The notes: a model not told the origin generated them from the letters alone. A stretch of 50,875 nucleotides of DNA from Cyanobacteria bacterium REEB446 (GCA_018970325.1 JAGWWP010000011.1:1-50875); one strand, 5' to 3'. Counted from the stretch's first letter, positions 7,053-16,434 are shown. Numbers and translations are program-made.

Positions 7053-9806
7053 ATGGACCTTAGTAAATTCACACAAAACGCTCAAAATGTAATTATGAAC
7101 TGTCGCGGTCTTTTAAAGAAATTAGACCATTCAGTTATAGAACCAGAACATATTATTCACTCATCTTTAAATATTGATAAATTTGAAGAAACTGATCTAG
7201 CGAAGGTTTTAGAGAGTTTAAAAATCAATACAGAATCTTTAAGTCAGATTATCTATGACTATTTAGCTAAAAAACAGAAAGCCAGCCCACTTGCTTTAGC
7301 TAATGAACAATTTTCTATTTCTGGTAAGACCCAGGATTTTTTAAATAATGCCGTGCTTGCAGCTCAAGCGAATCAAGATGATTTCGTCTCACCAGAACAC
7401 CTTTTTTTAGCAGCTTTTAATGAACCAGCCTTTTTAAAACCCACTCTAGAATCATTCAGCCTAAACGAAGATAAGTTTAAAAAAGCTTTAGTAAAAATTA
7501 GAAAAGGTAAAAAAGTAACTAGTGATAATCCTGAAGCTACCAATGATGCACTGAAAAAATTTGGTAAAGACCTGACTCAGATTGCACTTGAGGGTAAATT
7601 AGACCCAGTAATTGGACGAGAAGAAGAAATCAGAAGAGTTATTCAGGTTCTTTCTCGTCGCCGAAAAAATAATCCGATCTTAGTAGGAGCTCCTGGTGTT
7701 GGTAAAACAGCTATTGCAGAAGGCTTAGCGATAAGAATTATTAATAAAGATGTTCCTGAAGGCCTTAAGAATAAAAGAGTTATTGAGCTCGATATGGGAG
7801 CTCTTATCGCAGGTGCTAAATTCAGAGGCGAGTTTGAAGAAAGACTAAAAGCTGTTTTAAAAGAGGTTCAGAACAGTGAAGGGGAAATTATTCTCTTTAT
7901 AGATGAGCTACACACAGTAGTCGGAGCCGGTGCTACAGACGGTGCGATGGATGCAAGTAATCTTCTGAAGCCTGCTTTAGCACGTGGAGAGTTACACTGT
8001 ATCGGAGCTACGACCTACAGTGAATATAGACAGTACATAGAAAAAGATGCTGCCTTAGAGAGAAGATTTCAGCTAGTACAAGTCTCTGAACCTACTGAAA
8101 ATGAGACAGTCTCCATACTCAGGGGCTTAAAAGATAAATATGAAGTACATCATGGCGTTCGCATTAAAGACAATGCTTTAATAGCCGCAGCTAAACTTAG
8201 TAACAGATATATTACAGATCGATTCTTACCAGATAAAGCCATAGACCTAGTAGATGAAGCTGCTGCTAAAGTACGCATGGAGATAGATTCTGCACCACGT
8301 GAACTTGATATTCTTGATCATAAGATAATGCAACATAAAATCGAAAGAGAAGCTCTAAGAGCGGATGAAGATGAAAATAGTAAAACTAGATTAATCAAAG
8401 TCGAAGCTGAACTTAGCGATTTTGAAGCTAAGGCTTCAATACTGCGCGAACAGTGGCAAAGAGAGAAAGCTGCGATTGTAAGTGTTAAAGATATTAAAGA
8501 AAAAATAGATAAGACTAAAGTACAGATAGAAGAAGCTGAGCGAAAAGCTGATTTACAGAAAGCTGCTGAACTTAAATTTGGAACTTTACTAGATTTAGAA
8601 AAACAGCTCAAAGATAAAGAACTTTTACACTCCTCTGTTGATAAAGGAAATCAATTACTTAAAGAAGAAATCGACGAGCATGATATCGCAGATATAGTAT
8701 CGAGCTGGACTGGCATTCCAGTAACTAAGCTTTTAGCAGAAGAGACTGAAAAATTACTACACTTAGAAAATGAGCTACACAAGCGAGTTGTGGGGCAAGA
8801 AGAAGCAGTAACTGTAGTCGCTGAAGCCGTAAAAAGATCTAGGGCTGGGCTATCTAATCCTAAGCGTCCTATCGGTTCTTTTATGTTTCTGGGTCCTACT
8901 GGTGTAGGTAAAACTGAATTAGCTAAGGCTTTAGCTGAGTGCCTTTTCGACGATGAAGATGCGATGATCCGTTTAGATATGTCTGAGTATCAGGAACAAC
9001 ATACGGTAGCTAGGCTGATAGGAGCTCCTCCTGGCTATGTTGGGTTTGAAGAAGGCGGCCAACTTACCGAAGCAGTACGAAGAAAACCTTACTGTATCGT
9101 ACTTCTAGACGAATTTGAAAAAGCCCATTTAGATATCTCTAACGTACTTTTACAGATTTTAGACGAAGGCTCTCTCACTGACGGGAAAGGTAAAAAAGTT
9201 GATTTTAAAAACTGCATAATTATTATGACTAGTAATTTTGGTAGTCATTTAATCATAGAAAAACAGCTGAGCGAGGCTTTACCCGTTTTAGATTCTGAAG
9301 ATGAGTATTTAGATAATGAGCTAAGTAACGCTAATTTAGACAAGCAGGCTAATTCAATGAGTTCTGATTATTTATTCAGCACTTCTAAAACTAGAAATAA
9401 TACTAAAAATGAGCAGCTTAAAGAAGAATTGATGCAAGCTATGAAAGAGTATTTCAGACCAGAATTCTTGAATAGAATTGATGAAATAGTTATATTCTCG
9501 CCACTGAAAATTTCACAAATGAAAGCTATAGTGGAGATTCAACTGTCTGGATTAAAAACTCGCTTAGCAGAAATGAATATAGAACTTGAGTTAACTGACT
9601 ATGCTTTAGAACAGTTAGGAATCATGGGCTATGACCCTGTTTTCGGAGCAAGACCAGTGAAGCGAATCATACAGCAGAAAATAGAAAATAATTTAGCGAA
9701 CCTTATTCTTGGAAAAAAAATAATACCTAACTCCAGGGTAACTATAGACTTTAGTAGTGATGAATTTAAATTCACGGTTCACTATAAGGAAACTGTAAAT
9801 AGCTAA
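7053..9806 (+). CDS. clpB: ATP-dependent disaggregase ClpB
   Basis: Hexameric AAA+ chaperone that rescues aggregated proteins with DnaK. Domains are an N-terminal Clp repeat domain (1-~150), the first AAA+ module with Walker A GAPGVGKT (212-219), the long coiled-coil M domain (about 410-530, rich in Glu/Lys/Leu) that separates ClpB from ClpA/ClpC, the second AAA+ module with GPTGVGKT (614-621), and a D2 C-terminal domain. Length is 917 against ~860 usual. The excess is mainly a ~48-residue Ser/Asn/Asp-rich insertion at about 738-785, between MTSNFGS and [11 protein letters not shown]. The next gene starts immediately after the stop codon. Confidence 0.93.
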   Translation: MDLSKFTQNAQNVIMNCRGLLKKLDHSVIEPEHIIHSSLNIDKFEETDLAKVLESLKINTESLSQIIYDYLAKKQKASPLALANEQFSISGKTQDFLNNAVLAAQANQDDFVSPEHLFLAAFNEPAFLKPTLESFSLNEDKFKKALVKIRKGKKVTSDNPEATNDALKKFGKDLTQIALEGKLDPVIGREEEIRRVIQVLSRRRKNNPILVGAPGVGKTAIAEGLAIRIINKDVPEGLKNKRVIELDMGALIAGAKFRGEFEERLKAVLKEVQNSEGEIILFIDELHTVVGAGATDGAMDASNLLKPALARGELHCIGATTYSEYRQYIEKDAALERRFQLVQVSEPTENETVSILRGLKDKYEVHHGVRIKDNALIAAAKLSNRYITDRFLPDKAIDLVDEAAAKVRMEIDSAPRELDILDHKIMQHKIEREALRADEDENSKTRLIKVEAELSDFEAKASILREQWQREKAAIVSVKDIKEKIDKTKVQIEEAERKADLQKAAELKFGTLLDLEKQLKDKELLHSSVDKGNQLLKEEIDEHDIADIVSSWTGIPVTKLLAEETEKLLHLENELHKRVVGQEEAVTVVAEAVKRSRAGLSNPKRPIGSFMFLGPTGVGKTELAKALAECLFDDEDAMIRLDMSEYQEQHTVARLIGAPPGYVGFEEGGQLTEAVRRKPYCIVLLDEFEKAHLDISNVLLQILDEGSLTDGKGKKVDFKNCIIIMTSNFGSHLIIEKQLSEALPVLDSEDEYLDNELSNANLDKQANSMSSDYLFSTSKTRNNTKNEQLKEELMQAMKEYFRPEFLNRIDEIVIFSPLKISQMKAIVEIQLSGLKTRLAEMNIELELTDYALEQLGIMGYDPVFGARPVKRIIQQKIENNLANLILGKKIIPNSRVTIDFSSDEFKFTVHYKETVNS

Positions 9807-10466
9807 GTGCAAGAAAATTTATTTGTGCATCAGCCTCTACCAGTAAAAGACGGAGTTCTACCAGATTATTGGTCAGAGGCTTGCATTAAACTAGCTGAAA
9901 CAGATACTCTAATGGCTGATTTAATTAATCAGTATCCTGAAAGCATATTAAGTTCACGAAGAGATCCTTTTTATACCTTACTAAGGGCTATAATCGGCCA
10001 GCAGATTTCAGTCAAATCTGCTGATAGTATGTGGTCACGCTTAGAGAATTTTAATAATTTCAATTTTAGTCCAGAATTTTTTTTAAAAGCAGATTCAGAG
10101 GAACTAAGATCACTAGGACTATCTAGGCAAAAAGTGGAATATATAAAAAATATTTCAAGCTATTTCTATGATAAACAAATAAATGACGATTATTTTAAAA
10201 ACAAATCTAGCAGCGAAATTTCCGCAGAACTAATAAAGATCAAAGGCGTAGGCACTTGGACTATAGAGATGTTTTTAATTTTCTATGCTCTAGAACCAGA
10301 TATATTTCCAGTAAAGGATATAGGGGTAATTAATACCATGAAAAAACTCTACGGCTTTTCTAGTCTTGATGAAATTCTAAAGCACAGTGAAAGATGGCGT
10401 CCTTGGTCTACTGTTGCAGTTTGGTATATATGGCGGAGCTTAGATGATGAGCCTGTTTTATACTAG
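9807..10466 (+). CDS. DNA-3-methyladenine glycosylase (AlkA-like, HhH-GPD)
   Basis: Base-excision repair glycosylase removing alkylated purines. It has a helix-hairpin-helix IKGVGTWTIEMFL (about residues 148-160) and a downstream Asp in FPVKDIGV that is the usual catalytic residue of the HhH-GPD superfamily. Also typical are QQISVKSADSMW and the C-terminal WRPWSTVAVWYIW. The 219 residues match the short AlkA/MAG-type enzymes lacking the extra N-terminal domain of E. coli AlkA. The start is GTG directly after the clpB stop, so it is probably co-transcribed with clpB. Confidence 0.85.
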   Translation: MQENLFVHQPLPVKDGVLPDYWSEACIKLAETDTLMADLINQYPESILSSRRDPFYTLLRAIIGQQISVKSADSMWSRLENFNNFNFSPEFFLKADSEELRSLGLSRQKVEYIKNISSYFYDKQINDDYFKNKSSSEISAELIKIKGVGTWTIEMFLIFYALEPDIFPVKDIGVINTMKKLYGFSSLDEILKHSERWRPWSTVAVWYIWRSLDDEPVLY

Positions 10467-10476
10467 AGACCTCAGC

Positions 10477-10704
10477 TCAACTATAAATAAGAGTGTATAT
10501 AAAAAAAGCCACCAAAGCAAAAAAGAAAACAAAGACAGCTATAAACTTATTTTTATGTGTTCTAAGCTTAAACCAATACAGAAGCAGTTTATTAACTTTA
10601 TACTGAGTTTTATTCTCTTCATTCGCTTTCTGCACAAGACCTATACGGCTAGTAGCTTTAAGCTTCTCTTCTAAATTAGCAAAAAATTCTTCAAAACCAG
10701 ACAT
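10477..10704 (-). CDS. Tiny single-span membrane protein after the ECF sigma gene
   Basis: The 75 residues have a hydrophilic N-terminal ~50 residues (MSGFEEFFANLEEKLK at the start) and one C-terminal transmembrane helix (FIAVFVFFFALVAFFIYTLI). The ATG overlaps the stop codon of the upstream sigma factor by one base (TAATG), so the two are translationally coupled. A sigma-coupled small membrane protein could be an anti-sigma factor, but it lacks the zinc-binding HxxxCxxC of ZAS anti-sigmas. The role is inferred only from position. Confidence 0.55.
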   Translation of the reverse strand: MSGFEEFFANLEEKLKATSRIGLVQKANEENKTQYKVNKLLLYWFKLRTHKNKFIAVFVFFFALVAFFIYTLIYS

Positions 10705-11366
10705 TAAGCAAGTTTACGTTTAGATACTTCAGTATAAATCTCATCACTAAGATGCGGACGAATAAGTTCCTGTAATTTTTCTCTACCTCTTGAAAGCCTT
10801 GATTTAACAGTACCTACGGCACAATTTAGTAAATCAGCGATTTCCTCATATTGAAGATCCTGTAATTCTCTTAGCACTATAACTGTTCTATACTGCTCGG
10901 GAAGATCAGAAATAGCGTTCTGTAAAACAGATTTAAGTTCAGAGTTACTAAAAAGCTCATCTGGTAAATAAGCCTTATCTGTAATTTCAGCTTGGTAAGA
11001 GGATTCCATATCATCTGTTTCAAAAACCTGATCAATACTAACGGTCTTAGAATTTTTAGGACGCTTCTTTAATTCATCGTAAAAAATATTTATAACTATC
11101 TGATTTAGCCATGATTTAAACGCATGCGGACTTTTAAGAGAATGAATCCCTCTAAATATACGTATAAAAACTTCTTGAGAAAGATCATTAATATCGTCCC
11201 ACTCTGGAGCTAATTGGAAAAATAGTGCGTAGACGACTTTTTGATATCTTTTAACAAGCTCTTTAAAAGCGAGCTTATCACCTAACTGGCACAGGGAGAT
11301 GATTTCATAATCACTCACCTTAGCTTCAGCAGACTTTTCTGATTTTTTAAAAAATGTAAATGACAT
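10704..11366 (-). CDS. ECF-type RNA polymerase sigma factor
   Basis: Sigma-70 family, extracytoplasmic-function class. Region 2 is near FKELVKRYQKVVYALFFQL and DINDLSQEVFIRIFRGI (about residues 35-95). Region 4 with its helix-turn-helix is near LPEQYRTVIVLRELQDLQYEEIA and NCAVGTVKSRLSRGREKL (about 155-205). Length 220. The coupled small membrane protein at 10477-10704 is its only operon partner. The resemblance is to the RpoE/SigW type; cyanobacterial SigG-like is a possible closer label. The target regulon cannot be seen from here. Confidence 0.88.
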   Translation of the reverse strand: MSFTFFKKSEKSAEAKVSDYEIISLCQLGDKLAFKELVKRYQKVVYALFFQLAPEWDDINDLSQEVFIRIFRGIHSLKSPHAFKSWLNQIVINIFYDELKKRPKNSKTVSIDQVFETDDMESSYQAEITDKAYLPDELFSNSELKSVLQNAISDLPEQYRTVIVLRELQDLQYEEIADLLNCAVGTVKSRLSRGREKLQELIRPHLSDEIYTEVSKRKLA

Positions 11367-11443
11367 TATAAATAGATAGTATATCCATCTACTACTTTCG
11401 TCAAATTGCCAGAATATCTTATTTTATGCTATTTTATTTGCTT

Positions 11444-12235
11444 ATGACTAAACCTCTAATCATCGCTAACTGGAAACTTAATATGACTCAAAAGCAGTCA
11501 ACTGAATTCATTAAAGATTTCGCAGAAAAAGTTAAAGCTAGCCAAAACCAAGTAGACATAATCCTTTCAGCACCTTTTACTAGCTTAGAAACTGTAGTAA
11601 AAGCACTTAGTAATAACGGCTTAGATAAAGTAAGCGTCGCTAGCCAAAATGTCAGCGAACATGAGAGCGGTGCTTTTACTGGTGAAATTAACACCGAGAT
11701 GCTAAAAGAAATAGGTGTTAAAGCTGTCATAGTGGGACATTCAGAACGTAGAGAAATATTTCATGAAAGTAATGAGACTATTAAATCTAAATCGAAAAAG
11801 GTTTTAGATTCTAACCTGAAACTAATATTTTGCTGTGGTGAGTCTCTAGAAACTAGAGAAAAAGATGAAACTGATAAATGGATAGAAACTCAAATCAGAT
11901 CATCTTTCAATGATTTAGATTTTACTAAAGTAGAAAATGGTCAGATCGTTATAGCTTATGAACCGATCTGGGCTATAGGTACTGGTAAAACTTGTGATTC
12001 AGTGGAAGCAAATAGAGTAATCCAGAATATTAAAGATCTAATTAAAAATATCTTCCCAGCTGCCTTAGCTAACTCCACACGAGTTCTTTACGGTGGTTCC
12101 GTAAAACCTTCTACCATAGAGGAACAGATGGCTCAAACCGCTATAGATGGGGCTTTAGTTGGTGGTGCATCGTTAAAAGCTAATGATTTTGCTGATATAG
12201 TTAATTTTTCAGCGAAAGCCGTATTAGCTGCTTAA
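11444..12235 (+). CDS. tpiA: Triosephosphate isomerase
   Basis: Interconverts dihydroxyacetone phosphate and glyceraldehyde-3-phosphate in glycolysis/gluconeogenesis. N-terminal IIANWKLNMT holds the Asn/Lys catalytic pair. IVGHSERRE carries the catalytic His, and AYEPIWAIGTGKT the catalytic Glu and flexible loop 6. LYGGSVKP is the phosphate-binding loop. I chose ATG 11444 over the upstream in-frame ATG 11426 because MTKPLIIANWKLN is the family start and a TATTTT -10 at 11430-11435 ends 8 nt before it; a start at 11426 would precede that promoter. Confidence 0.93.
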   Translation: MTKPLIIANWKLNMTQKQSTEFIKDFAEKVKASQNQVDIILSAPFTSLETVVKALSNNGLDKVSVASQNVSEHESGAFTGEINTEMLKEIGVKAVIVGHSERREIFHESNETIKSKSKKVLDSNLKLIFCCGESLETREKDETDKWIETQIRSSFNDLDFTKVENGQIVIAYEPIWAIGTGKTCDSVEANRVIQNIKDLIKNIFPAALANSTRVLYGGSVKPSTIEEQMAQTAIDGALVGGASLKANDFADIVNFSAKAVLAA

Positions 12236-12303
12236 GTCTTTAGTCTGCCAAAGCCATTAGCTACTCACCTTGATAGATAGAATAATGTTAAAATCAAATC
12301 CAG

Positions 12304-12669
12304 ATGTTTTTCTTTAGGAATAATAACGATACCACTCCATCCATCAAGACTGATGGTCTTGATTTTCATAAATTCTTCAGTTCAAGAGAAAAAGAAGATA
12401 TCATTATGCTCACTAAAGAGGTCTCAGACTCTGCTAAGACTTTTTTTGAAAGTAGCGTAAGCTCACTTGTAGGTCACGTCCCTAGCGAGCTTGCTGATGT
12501 CTCCATCACGATGAATAAAGATGCTCTCAGTCATTTACTTTTCAGTGCGATGGTAACTGGATATATGACCAAGTCTGTTGAAAATAAACTCGAGCTTGAA
12601 ATGCTTATTAATAAAAATGAAAAAGAAATTGCTGCTGAGAAAACTCTTGATGTAGAAGATTTATTTTAG
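12304..12669 (+). CDS. DUF760 family protein
   Basis: The 121 residues match the DUF760 pattern known mainly from cyanobacteria and plastids: a helical N-terminus, then FFESSVSSLVGHVPSELADV (about 48-67), then LSHLLFSAMVTGYMTKSVENK (about 76-96). The family's biochemical function is not established; plant members act in protein turnover or chloroplast biology. There is no signal peptide, so it is probably cytoplasmic. Its presence is one of the better lineage clues in the window. A TTAAAAT box lies shortly before the ATG. Confidence 0.7.
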   Translation: MFFFRNNNDTTPSIKTDGLDFHKFFSSREKEDIIMLTKEVSDSAKTFFESSVSSLVGHVPSELADVSITMNKDALSHLLFSAMVTGYMTKSVENKLELEMLINKNEKEIAAEKTLDVEDLF

Positions 12670-12782
12670 TAAATTCTCTGCTAGATGAAGCAAGAAAAAC
12701 AGGAGAAATTTTCACTCAAGAAGAAATACATCAATCAGTGAAAGAATACTACGAACAAGGCAAAAACTACAAGCAGAAATAG
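12669..12782 (+). pseudogene. Short coding remnant, antitoxin-like
   Basis: An open frame without a start codon reads VNSLLDEARKTGEIFTQEEI... and ends in KQK at TAG 12780-12782. The first base overlaps the DUF760 stop. The amphipathic, charged composition resembles C-terminal parts of small antitoxins or addiction-module proteins. I cannot name the family, and a chance open frame is possible. Confidence 0.25.
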
Positions 12783-12783
12783 C

Positions 12784-13023
12784 TCACAGGCTAATCTTCC
12801 TAACAACTAAAAACCAAGTTCCATCTTCCACACTACTCAGAGAAACTATTTCATGCCCTTCCTCCGAAAGACTCTTTGGCACGCTATCATAAGCTTCACC
12901 ATCATCAATAAATAATTCTATAACTGTTCCTAGTTCAGAATCATCTAGAGCGATTTTTGCCCTAACGAAATTCAATGGACACTTTACACCTCTTAAATCT
13001 AGCTTCTTGATTAGGTTTGACAT
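12784..13023 (-). CDS. TusA/SirA-like sulfurtransferase
   Basis: Small cytoplasmic sulfur-carrier fold of 79 residues: KLDLRGVKCPLNFVRAKIAL with the active-site Cys at position 15 in a CPLN motif (CPxP in E. coli TusA; CPxN is a common variant). The C-terminal half carries the usual beta-alpha-beta pattern ending in WFLVVRKI. Such proteins relay persulfide sulfur to tRNA thiolation, molybdenum cofactor or sulfur oxidation enzymes; no partner is adjacent, so the pathway is undetermined. It is divergent from fabD. Confidence 0.85.
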   Translation of the reverse strand: MSNLIKKLDLRGVKCPLNFVRAKIALDDSELGTVIELFIDDGEAYDSVPKSLSEEGHEIVSLSSVEDGTWFLVVRKISL

Positions 13024-13040
13024 TCTTTTAAATTATCTCA

Positions 13041-13046
13041 TATAAT
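13041..13046 (+). promoter_or_regulatory. -10 element of fabD (leaderless)
   Basis: TATAAT 8 nt before the fabD ATG at 13055, with no Shine-Dalgarno sequence. Confidence 0.6.
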
Positions 13047-13054
13047 GTTTAGTC

Positions 13055-14026
13055 ATGATAAAAGCTATAGTATTTCCAGGACAAGGCGCACAGTATGCTG
13101 GCATGGGTAAAGATCTTTACTTAGAATTCCCCAAGGTAAAAGAAATTTACGATCAAGCAGACCAAATCTTTAATGACTACTACAAAGGTAGTGAATACAG
13201 CATTAGCAGCCTATCTTTCGGTGAAGATGAAGCAATTTTACAGAACACTGCTTACACTCAGCCAGCTATATTAACTTTAAGCATTGCGGTAGCAGAAACA
13301 CTAAAGCATAAAAATCTTTTAAATTCAGATTCAGTGAAATTCACTGCTGGGCATAGTCTTGGTGAATTTTCGGCTCTGTATTTTTCAGGAGTACTATCTT
13401 TTGAAGACTGCCTAAAACTCGTCATCAAAAGAGGCGATCTAATGTCTAAAGCACCTAAGGGGGCTATGAGTGCAGTAGTAGGACTAAGTGAAAATGATTT
13501 AAACAGCGTAATTAAAGACTTTTCTAATGTCTCAGTAGCTAATTTTAATTCACCAGATCAAATAGTTATAACTGGTTCAGAGAACGAGGTATTAGCTACT
13601 AACCAAGCATTAGAAGCTTATGGAACTGCTAAAGAACTGAAATTAAGAGTAATACCACTTACTGTAGGCGGGGCTTTCCACTCACCACTTATGAGAGAAG
13701 CATCGCTAGAGTTTTCTAACCTTATAGATTCAGTTCAATTTAACCCCCCAAGCATTCCAGTGATTCAGAATATTTCCGCAGAAGCTGTCAGTGACTCAGA
13801 AAGCATAAAAACTAACCTTAAATTACAGATGACTGGCTCAGTTAAATGGACGCAGACTGTTAAAAAATTAATAAATCCAGAAAATCAAATCAGTGAAATT
13901 CTAGAATTAGGTCCAGGAAAGGTCTTAAATGGTTTAATAAAAAAACAAGATCGTAGATTCCCTGTAAAAAGCATACAGTCAGTGGCTGACATCGCGGCAC
14001 TTAATCCTGAGCTTTTAGAAGCTTAG
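13055..14026 (+). CDS. fabD: Malonyl-CoA:ACP transacylase
   Basis: Transfers malonyl from CoA to acyl carrier protein at the entry of type II fatty acid synthesis. FPGQGAQYAGMGKDL at the N-terminus, the nucleophile elbow GHSLGEFSALYFSG (Ser near residue 100), GGAFHSPLM with the catalytic His (near 211), and LELGPGKVLNGLIKK at the C-terminus are all present. Length 323 (usual ~310). It is followed on the same strand by secG after a 126-nt gap with its own -10 box, so it is probably a single-gene unit. Confidence 0.95.
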   Translation: MIKAIVFPGQGAQYAGMGKDLYLEFPKVKEIYDQADQIFNDYYKGSEYSISSLSFGEDEAILQNTAYTQPAILTLSIAVAETLKHKNLLNSDSVKFTAGHSLGEFSALYFSGVLSFEDCLKLVIKRGDLMSKAPKGAMSAVVGLSENDLNSVIKDFSNVSVANFNSPDQIVITGSENEVLATNQALEAYGTAKELKLRVIPLTVGGAFHSPLMREASLEFSNLIDSVQFNPPSIPVIQNISAEAVSDSESIKTNLKLQMTGSVKWTQTVKKLINPENQISEILELGPGKVLNGLIKKQDRRFPVKSIQSVADIAALNPELLEA

Positions 14027-14152
14027 GGAACTTGTTGCGGAGATTCATTTTCTCAGTCTCTTTTGAATGAGCGCGAACCTGTTTCGCTAAAATGTGAAAT
14101 TTTCCTTGAAATACATTTATTAAATAATATTCATGTTATTATTAATAAACTT

Positions 14153-14377
14153 ATGCTTAACTTCATAACAGTTATTCAGATTTTATCTGGCTTGGCCACT
14201 GGCTTTTTAATTTTGGCACATGAACCTAAATCAGAAGGACTTGGTTCTATCGGTGGTTCAGCTCATCATTTTAAAGGCATGCAAAGCAGTGCTGAAGATA
14301 AATTAGACCAGCTTACTTGGGCTTCTTTTATTCTTTTTCTTGGGGCTTCTATTATTCTTGGTTTTAACTTAGTTTAA
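14153..14377 (+). CDS. secG: Preprotein translocase subunit SecG
   Basis: Small two-helix subunit of the SecYEG channel. The start is set at ATG 14153, giving MLNFITVIQILSGLATGFLI as the first transmembrane helix, the conserved Gly/Ser-rich loop LGSIGGSAHHFKG, and the second helix WASFILFLGASIILGF; length 74 (usual ~70-110). An upstream in-frame ATG at 14063 would add a non-homologous leader. TATTAT at 14137-14142 lies 10 nt before the chosen ATG. Confidence 0.85.
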   Translation: MLNFITVIQILSGLATGFLILAHEPKSEGLGSIGGSAHHFKGMQSSAEDKLDQLTWASFILFLGASIILGFNLV

Positions 14378-14402
14378 GCTTAATGGCTTTAGAGAGTCCC
14401 AA

Positions 14403-14423
14403 GCAGTCCGAAATTAGGACTGC
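14403..14423 (+). terminator. Hairpin between convergent secG and thrS
   Basis: Perfect 7-bp stem GCAGTCC / GGACTGC with a 7-nt loop, followed by an A-rich then T-rich stretch. It may end transcription of one or both convergent genes. The T tract is displaced by about ten bases, so confidence is moderate. Confidence 0.45.
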
Positions 14424-14479
14424 GCAATGAAAAACTTTTTCCAGATTAAAATGGTATTTTGCTATAAGTTTCTAAAAAA

Positions 14480-16417
14480 TTAACTTAAAACTTTCGAACT
14501 AATTTCAAGCTTAAGCTTCGCTAAAAACTCATCCTGCGTCATAGAAACCTGATCCTGCGATCTACGATATCTTACATTCACAGAAGCAGTTTCCATTTCT
14601 TTATCACCAACTATCAGCATATAAGGTATTTGATCTTCCTGTGCAGTACGAATCTTGTAGTTCATACGCTCAGAGCTCAAATCAGCCTTCGCTCTAATAT
14701 CATTATCGATTAAATAATCTCTGATACTTAAAGCATAGTCATTATGCTTATCAGTTACTGGAATAATCATTACTTGATCTGGAGCGAGCCACAGAGGGAA
14801 AGCACCAGCGAAATGCTCTATCAGAACCATAGTTATTCTTTCCATAGAACCGAATATCGCTCTATGAATCATTACGGGTCTTTCAGTATTACTATCACTA
14901 CCGATATAATGCAGGTCGAATCTTTCAGGCAAATTAAAATCTAGCTGAATAGTCGCTCCCTGCCAAATTCTGCCAAGGGCATCCTTTAATTTAAAATCTA
15001 TTTTAGGACCATAAAAAGCACCATCCGCTGGATTAATCTCAAACTCAATCCCTAATTCATTTAGAGATTCCATAAGACCCTTTTCAGCAAAATCCCATAA
15101 ATCATTACCACCAATAGCTTTTTCAGGTTTAGTAGAAACTTCTACTTTAAACTCAAGCCCTAGAACCGAATATATTTTATTAATTAATTTAAATACGCCT
15201 TGAATCTCAGATTTAAACTGTTCTTTAGTGCAAAATATATGAGCATCATCCTGAGTAAAACCTCGCACACGTGCAAGCCCATGAACTGCTCCACTAGATT
15301 CATTTCTATAAACTGTACCCATCTCAGCCATACGAATAGGTAATTCACGATAACTATGCTTGCTATTTTTAAAAATAAGTACATGAAAAGGACAGTTCAT
15401 AGGTTTGAGAACATACTCTTCATCATCAACCTTTAAAGAGTACATACTATCCTTGTAAAAAGAATTATGACCAGATATATCCCAAAGCTCTGATTTAGCT
15501 ATATGTGGCGTCACCACAAATTCATAAGCGGCTTTCAAATGTTCTTTTTCCCAGAACCTTTGCAATTCCTGTCTAATAGTCGCAAGCTTTCTGTGCCAGA
15601 AAATCAGACCAGCACCAGCCATCTCATGCGTAGAAAAATAATCGTGCTGTTTAGCGAGTTTTCTATGGTCTCTAGCTTCGCTCTCTTCTTGCTGTTTTAA
15701 ATAGTTTTGGAATTCTTCTTCATCCCACCATACAGTACCATAAACTCTCTGTAACTGATCATTAGCAGTATCACCACGCCAATACGCTCCAGAAACATTA
15801 GTTAATTTAAGGTGTTTAATAAATTTAGTATTCGGCAAATGCGGGCCAGCACAGAGATCTGACCATAATTTCTTTCCATTATTATCCACGAAATAATATT
15901 CAGTTGGCACATTATTTCTATGTTCTTCAAGCAGCTCAGCTTTAAAAATCTCGCCATTCGCTTTATATTCAGCTAACTTAGCATCAACATCTTCCACTAA
16001 AGCTCTCTCTATAGTATGAGCCCCTTCAGCAAAGCGTTTCATTTCTTTTTCTATTTTAAGAAGATCTTCATCGGTAATCTTATGATCCAAAATTTTAAAA
16101 TCATAGAAAAAGCCCCTTTCAGTAGCAGGTCCTACACCGACTTTCGCGGATGGAAACATTTTCTGCACTACCGCTGCAAGTACGTGACTAGTAGTATGCC
16201 TCAAGACATCATAACTACGATTATCACCGACTTTAATGATTTTAACTTTATCGCCATCTTGAATAGGCGCACCTAAATCTTTAAGAACACCATTGATTTC
16301 AAAAGCGATAGCTTTTTTAGCAAGAGAGGTCGATATCGCTTTAGCTAAATCAAGGCCGCTTGCCCCATCCTCAACAGTTTTTGAGCTACCATCTTCTAAA
16401 AATACGGATACCATCAA
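14480..16417 (-). CDS. thrS: Threonyl-tRNA synthetase
   Basis: Class II synthetase charging tRNA-Thr. It has an N-terminal TGS domain (VSVFLEDGSSKTVEDG onward), a tRNA-SAD editing domain with HTTSHVLAAVVQKMFP (HxxxH near residue 73) and CAGPHLPNT (Cys/His of the editing site), a catalytic core with VTPHIAKSELWDISGH, KPMNCPFHVLIF and MIHRAIFGSMERI, and an anticodon-binding domain from about residue 545. At 645 residues it is full length. The leftmost codon is TTG followed at once by ATG (16412-16414), and the ATG is the likelier start. Core-domain wording resembles cyanobacterial ThrRS. Confidence 0.96.
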   Translation of the reverse strand: MMVSVFLEDGSSKTVEDGASGLDLAKAISTSLAKKAIAFEINGVLKDLGAPIQDGDKVKIIKVGDNRSYDVLRHTTSHVLAAVVQKMFPSAKVGVGPATERGFFYDFKILDHKITDEDLLKIEKEMKRFAEGAHTIERALVEDVDAKLAEYKANGEIFKAELLEEHRNNVPTEYYFVDNNGKKLWSDLCAGPHLPNTKFIKHLKLTNVSGAYWRGDTANDQLQRVYGTVWWDEEEFQNYLKQQEESEARDHRKLAKQHDYFSTHEMAGAGLIFWHRKLATIRQELQRFWEKEHLKAAYEFVVTPHIAKSELWDISGHNSFYKDSMYSLKVDDEEYVLKPMNCPFHVLIFKNSKHSYRELPIRMAEMGTVYRNESSGAVHGLARVRGFTQDDAHIFCTKEQFKSEIQGVFKLINKIYSVLGLEFKVEVSTKPEKAIGGNDLWDFAEKGLMESLNELGIEFEINPADGAFYGPKIDFKLKDALGRIWQGATIQLDFNLPERFDLHYIGSDSNTERPVMIHRAIFGSMERITMVLIEHFAGAFPLWLAPDQVMIIPVTDKHNDYALSIRDYLIDNDIRAKADLSSERMNYKIRTAQEDQIPYMLIVGDKEMETASVNVRYRRSQDQVSMTQDEFLAKLKLEISSKVLS

Positions 16418-16434
16418 ATGTAAATAATAGCAGG

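Noticed and set aside
7053-9806. Calling the AAA+ gene clpC or clpA
   Set aside because: The long coiled-coil middle domain between the two ATPase modules is diagnostic of ClpB.
10444-10674. Plus-strand ORF after the AlkA-like gene
   Set aside because: Antisense to the sigma-coupled small membrane protein, with no ribosome site or -10 box.
14031-14075. GAACTTGTTGCGG resembling the repeat-element end
   Set aside because: Match too short and not continued on either side.
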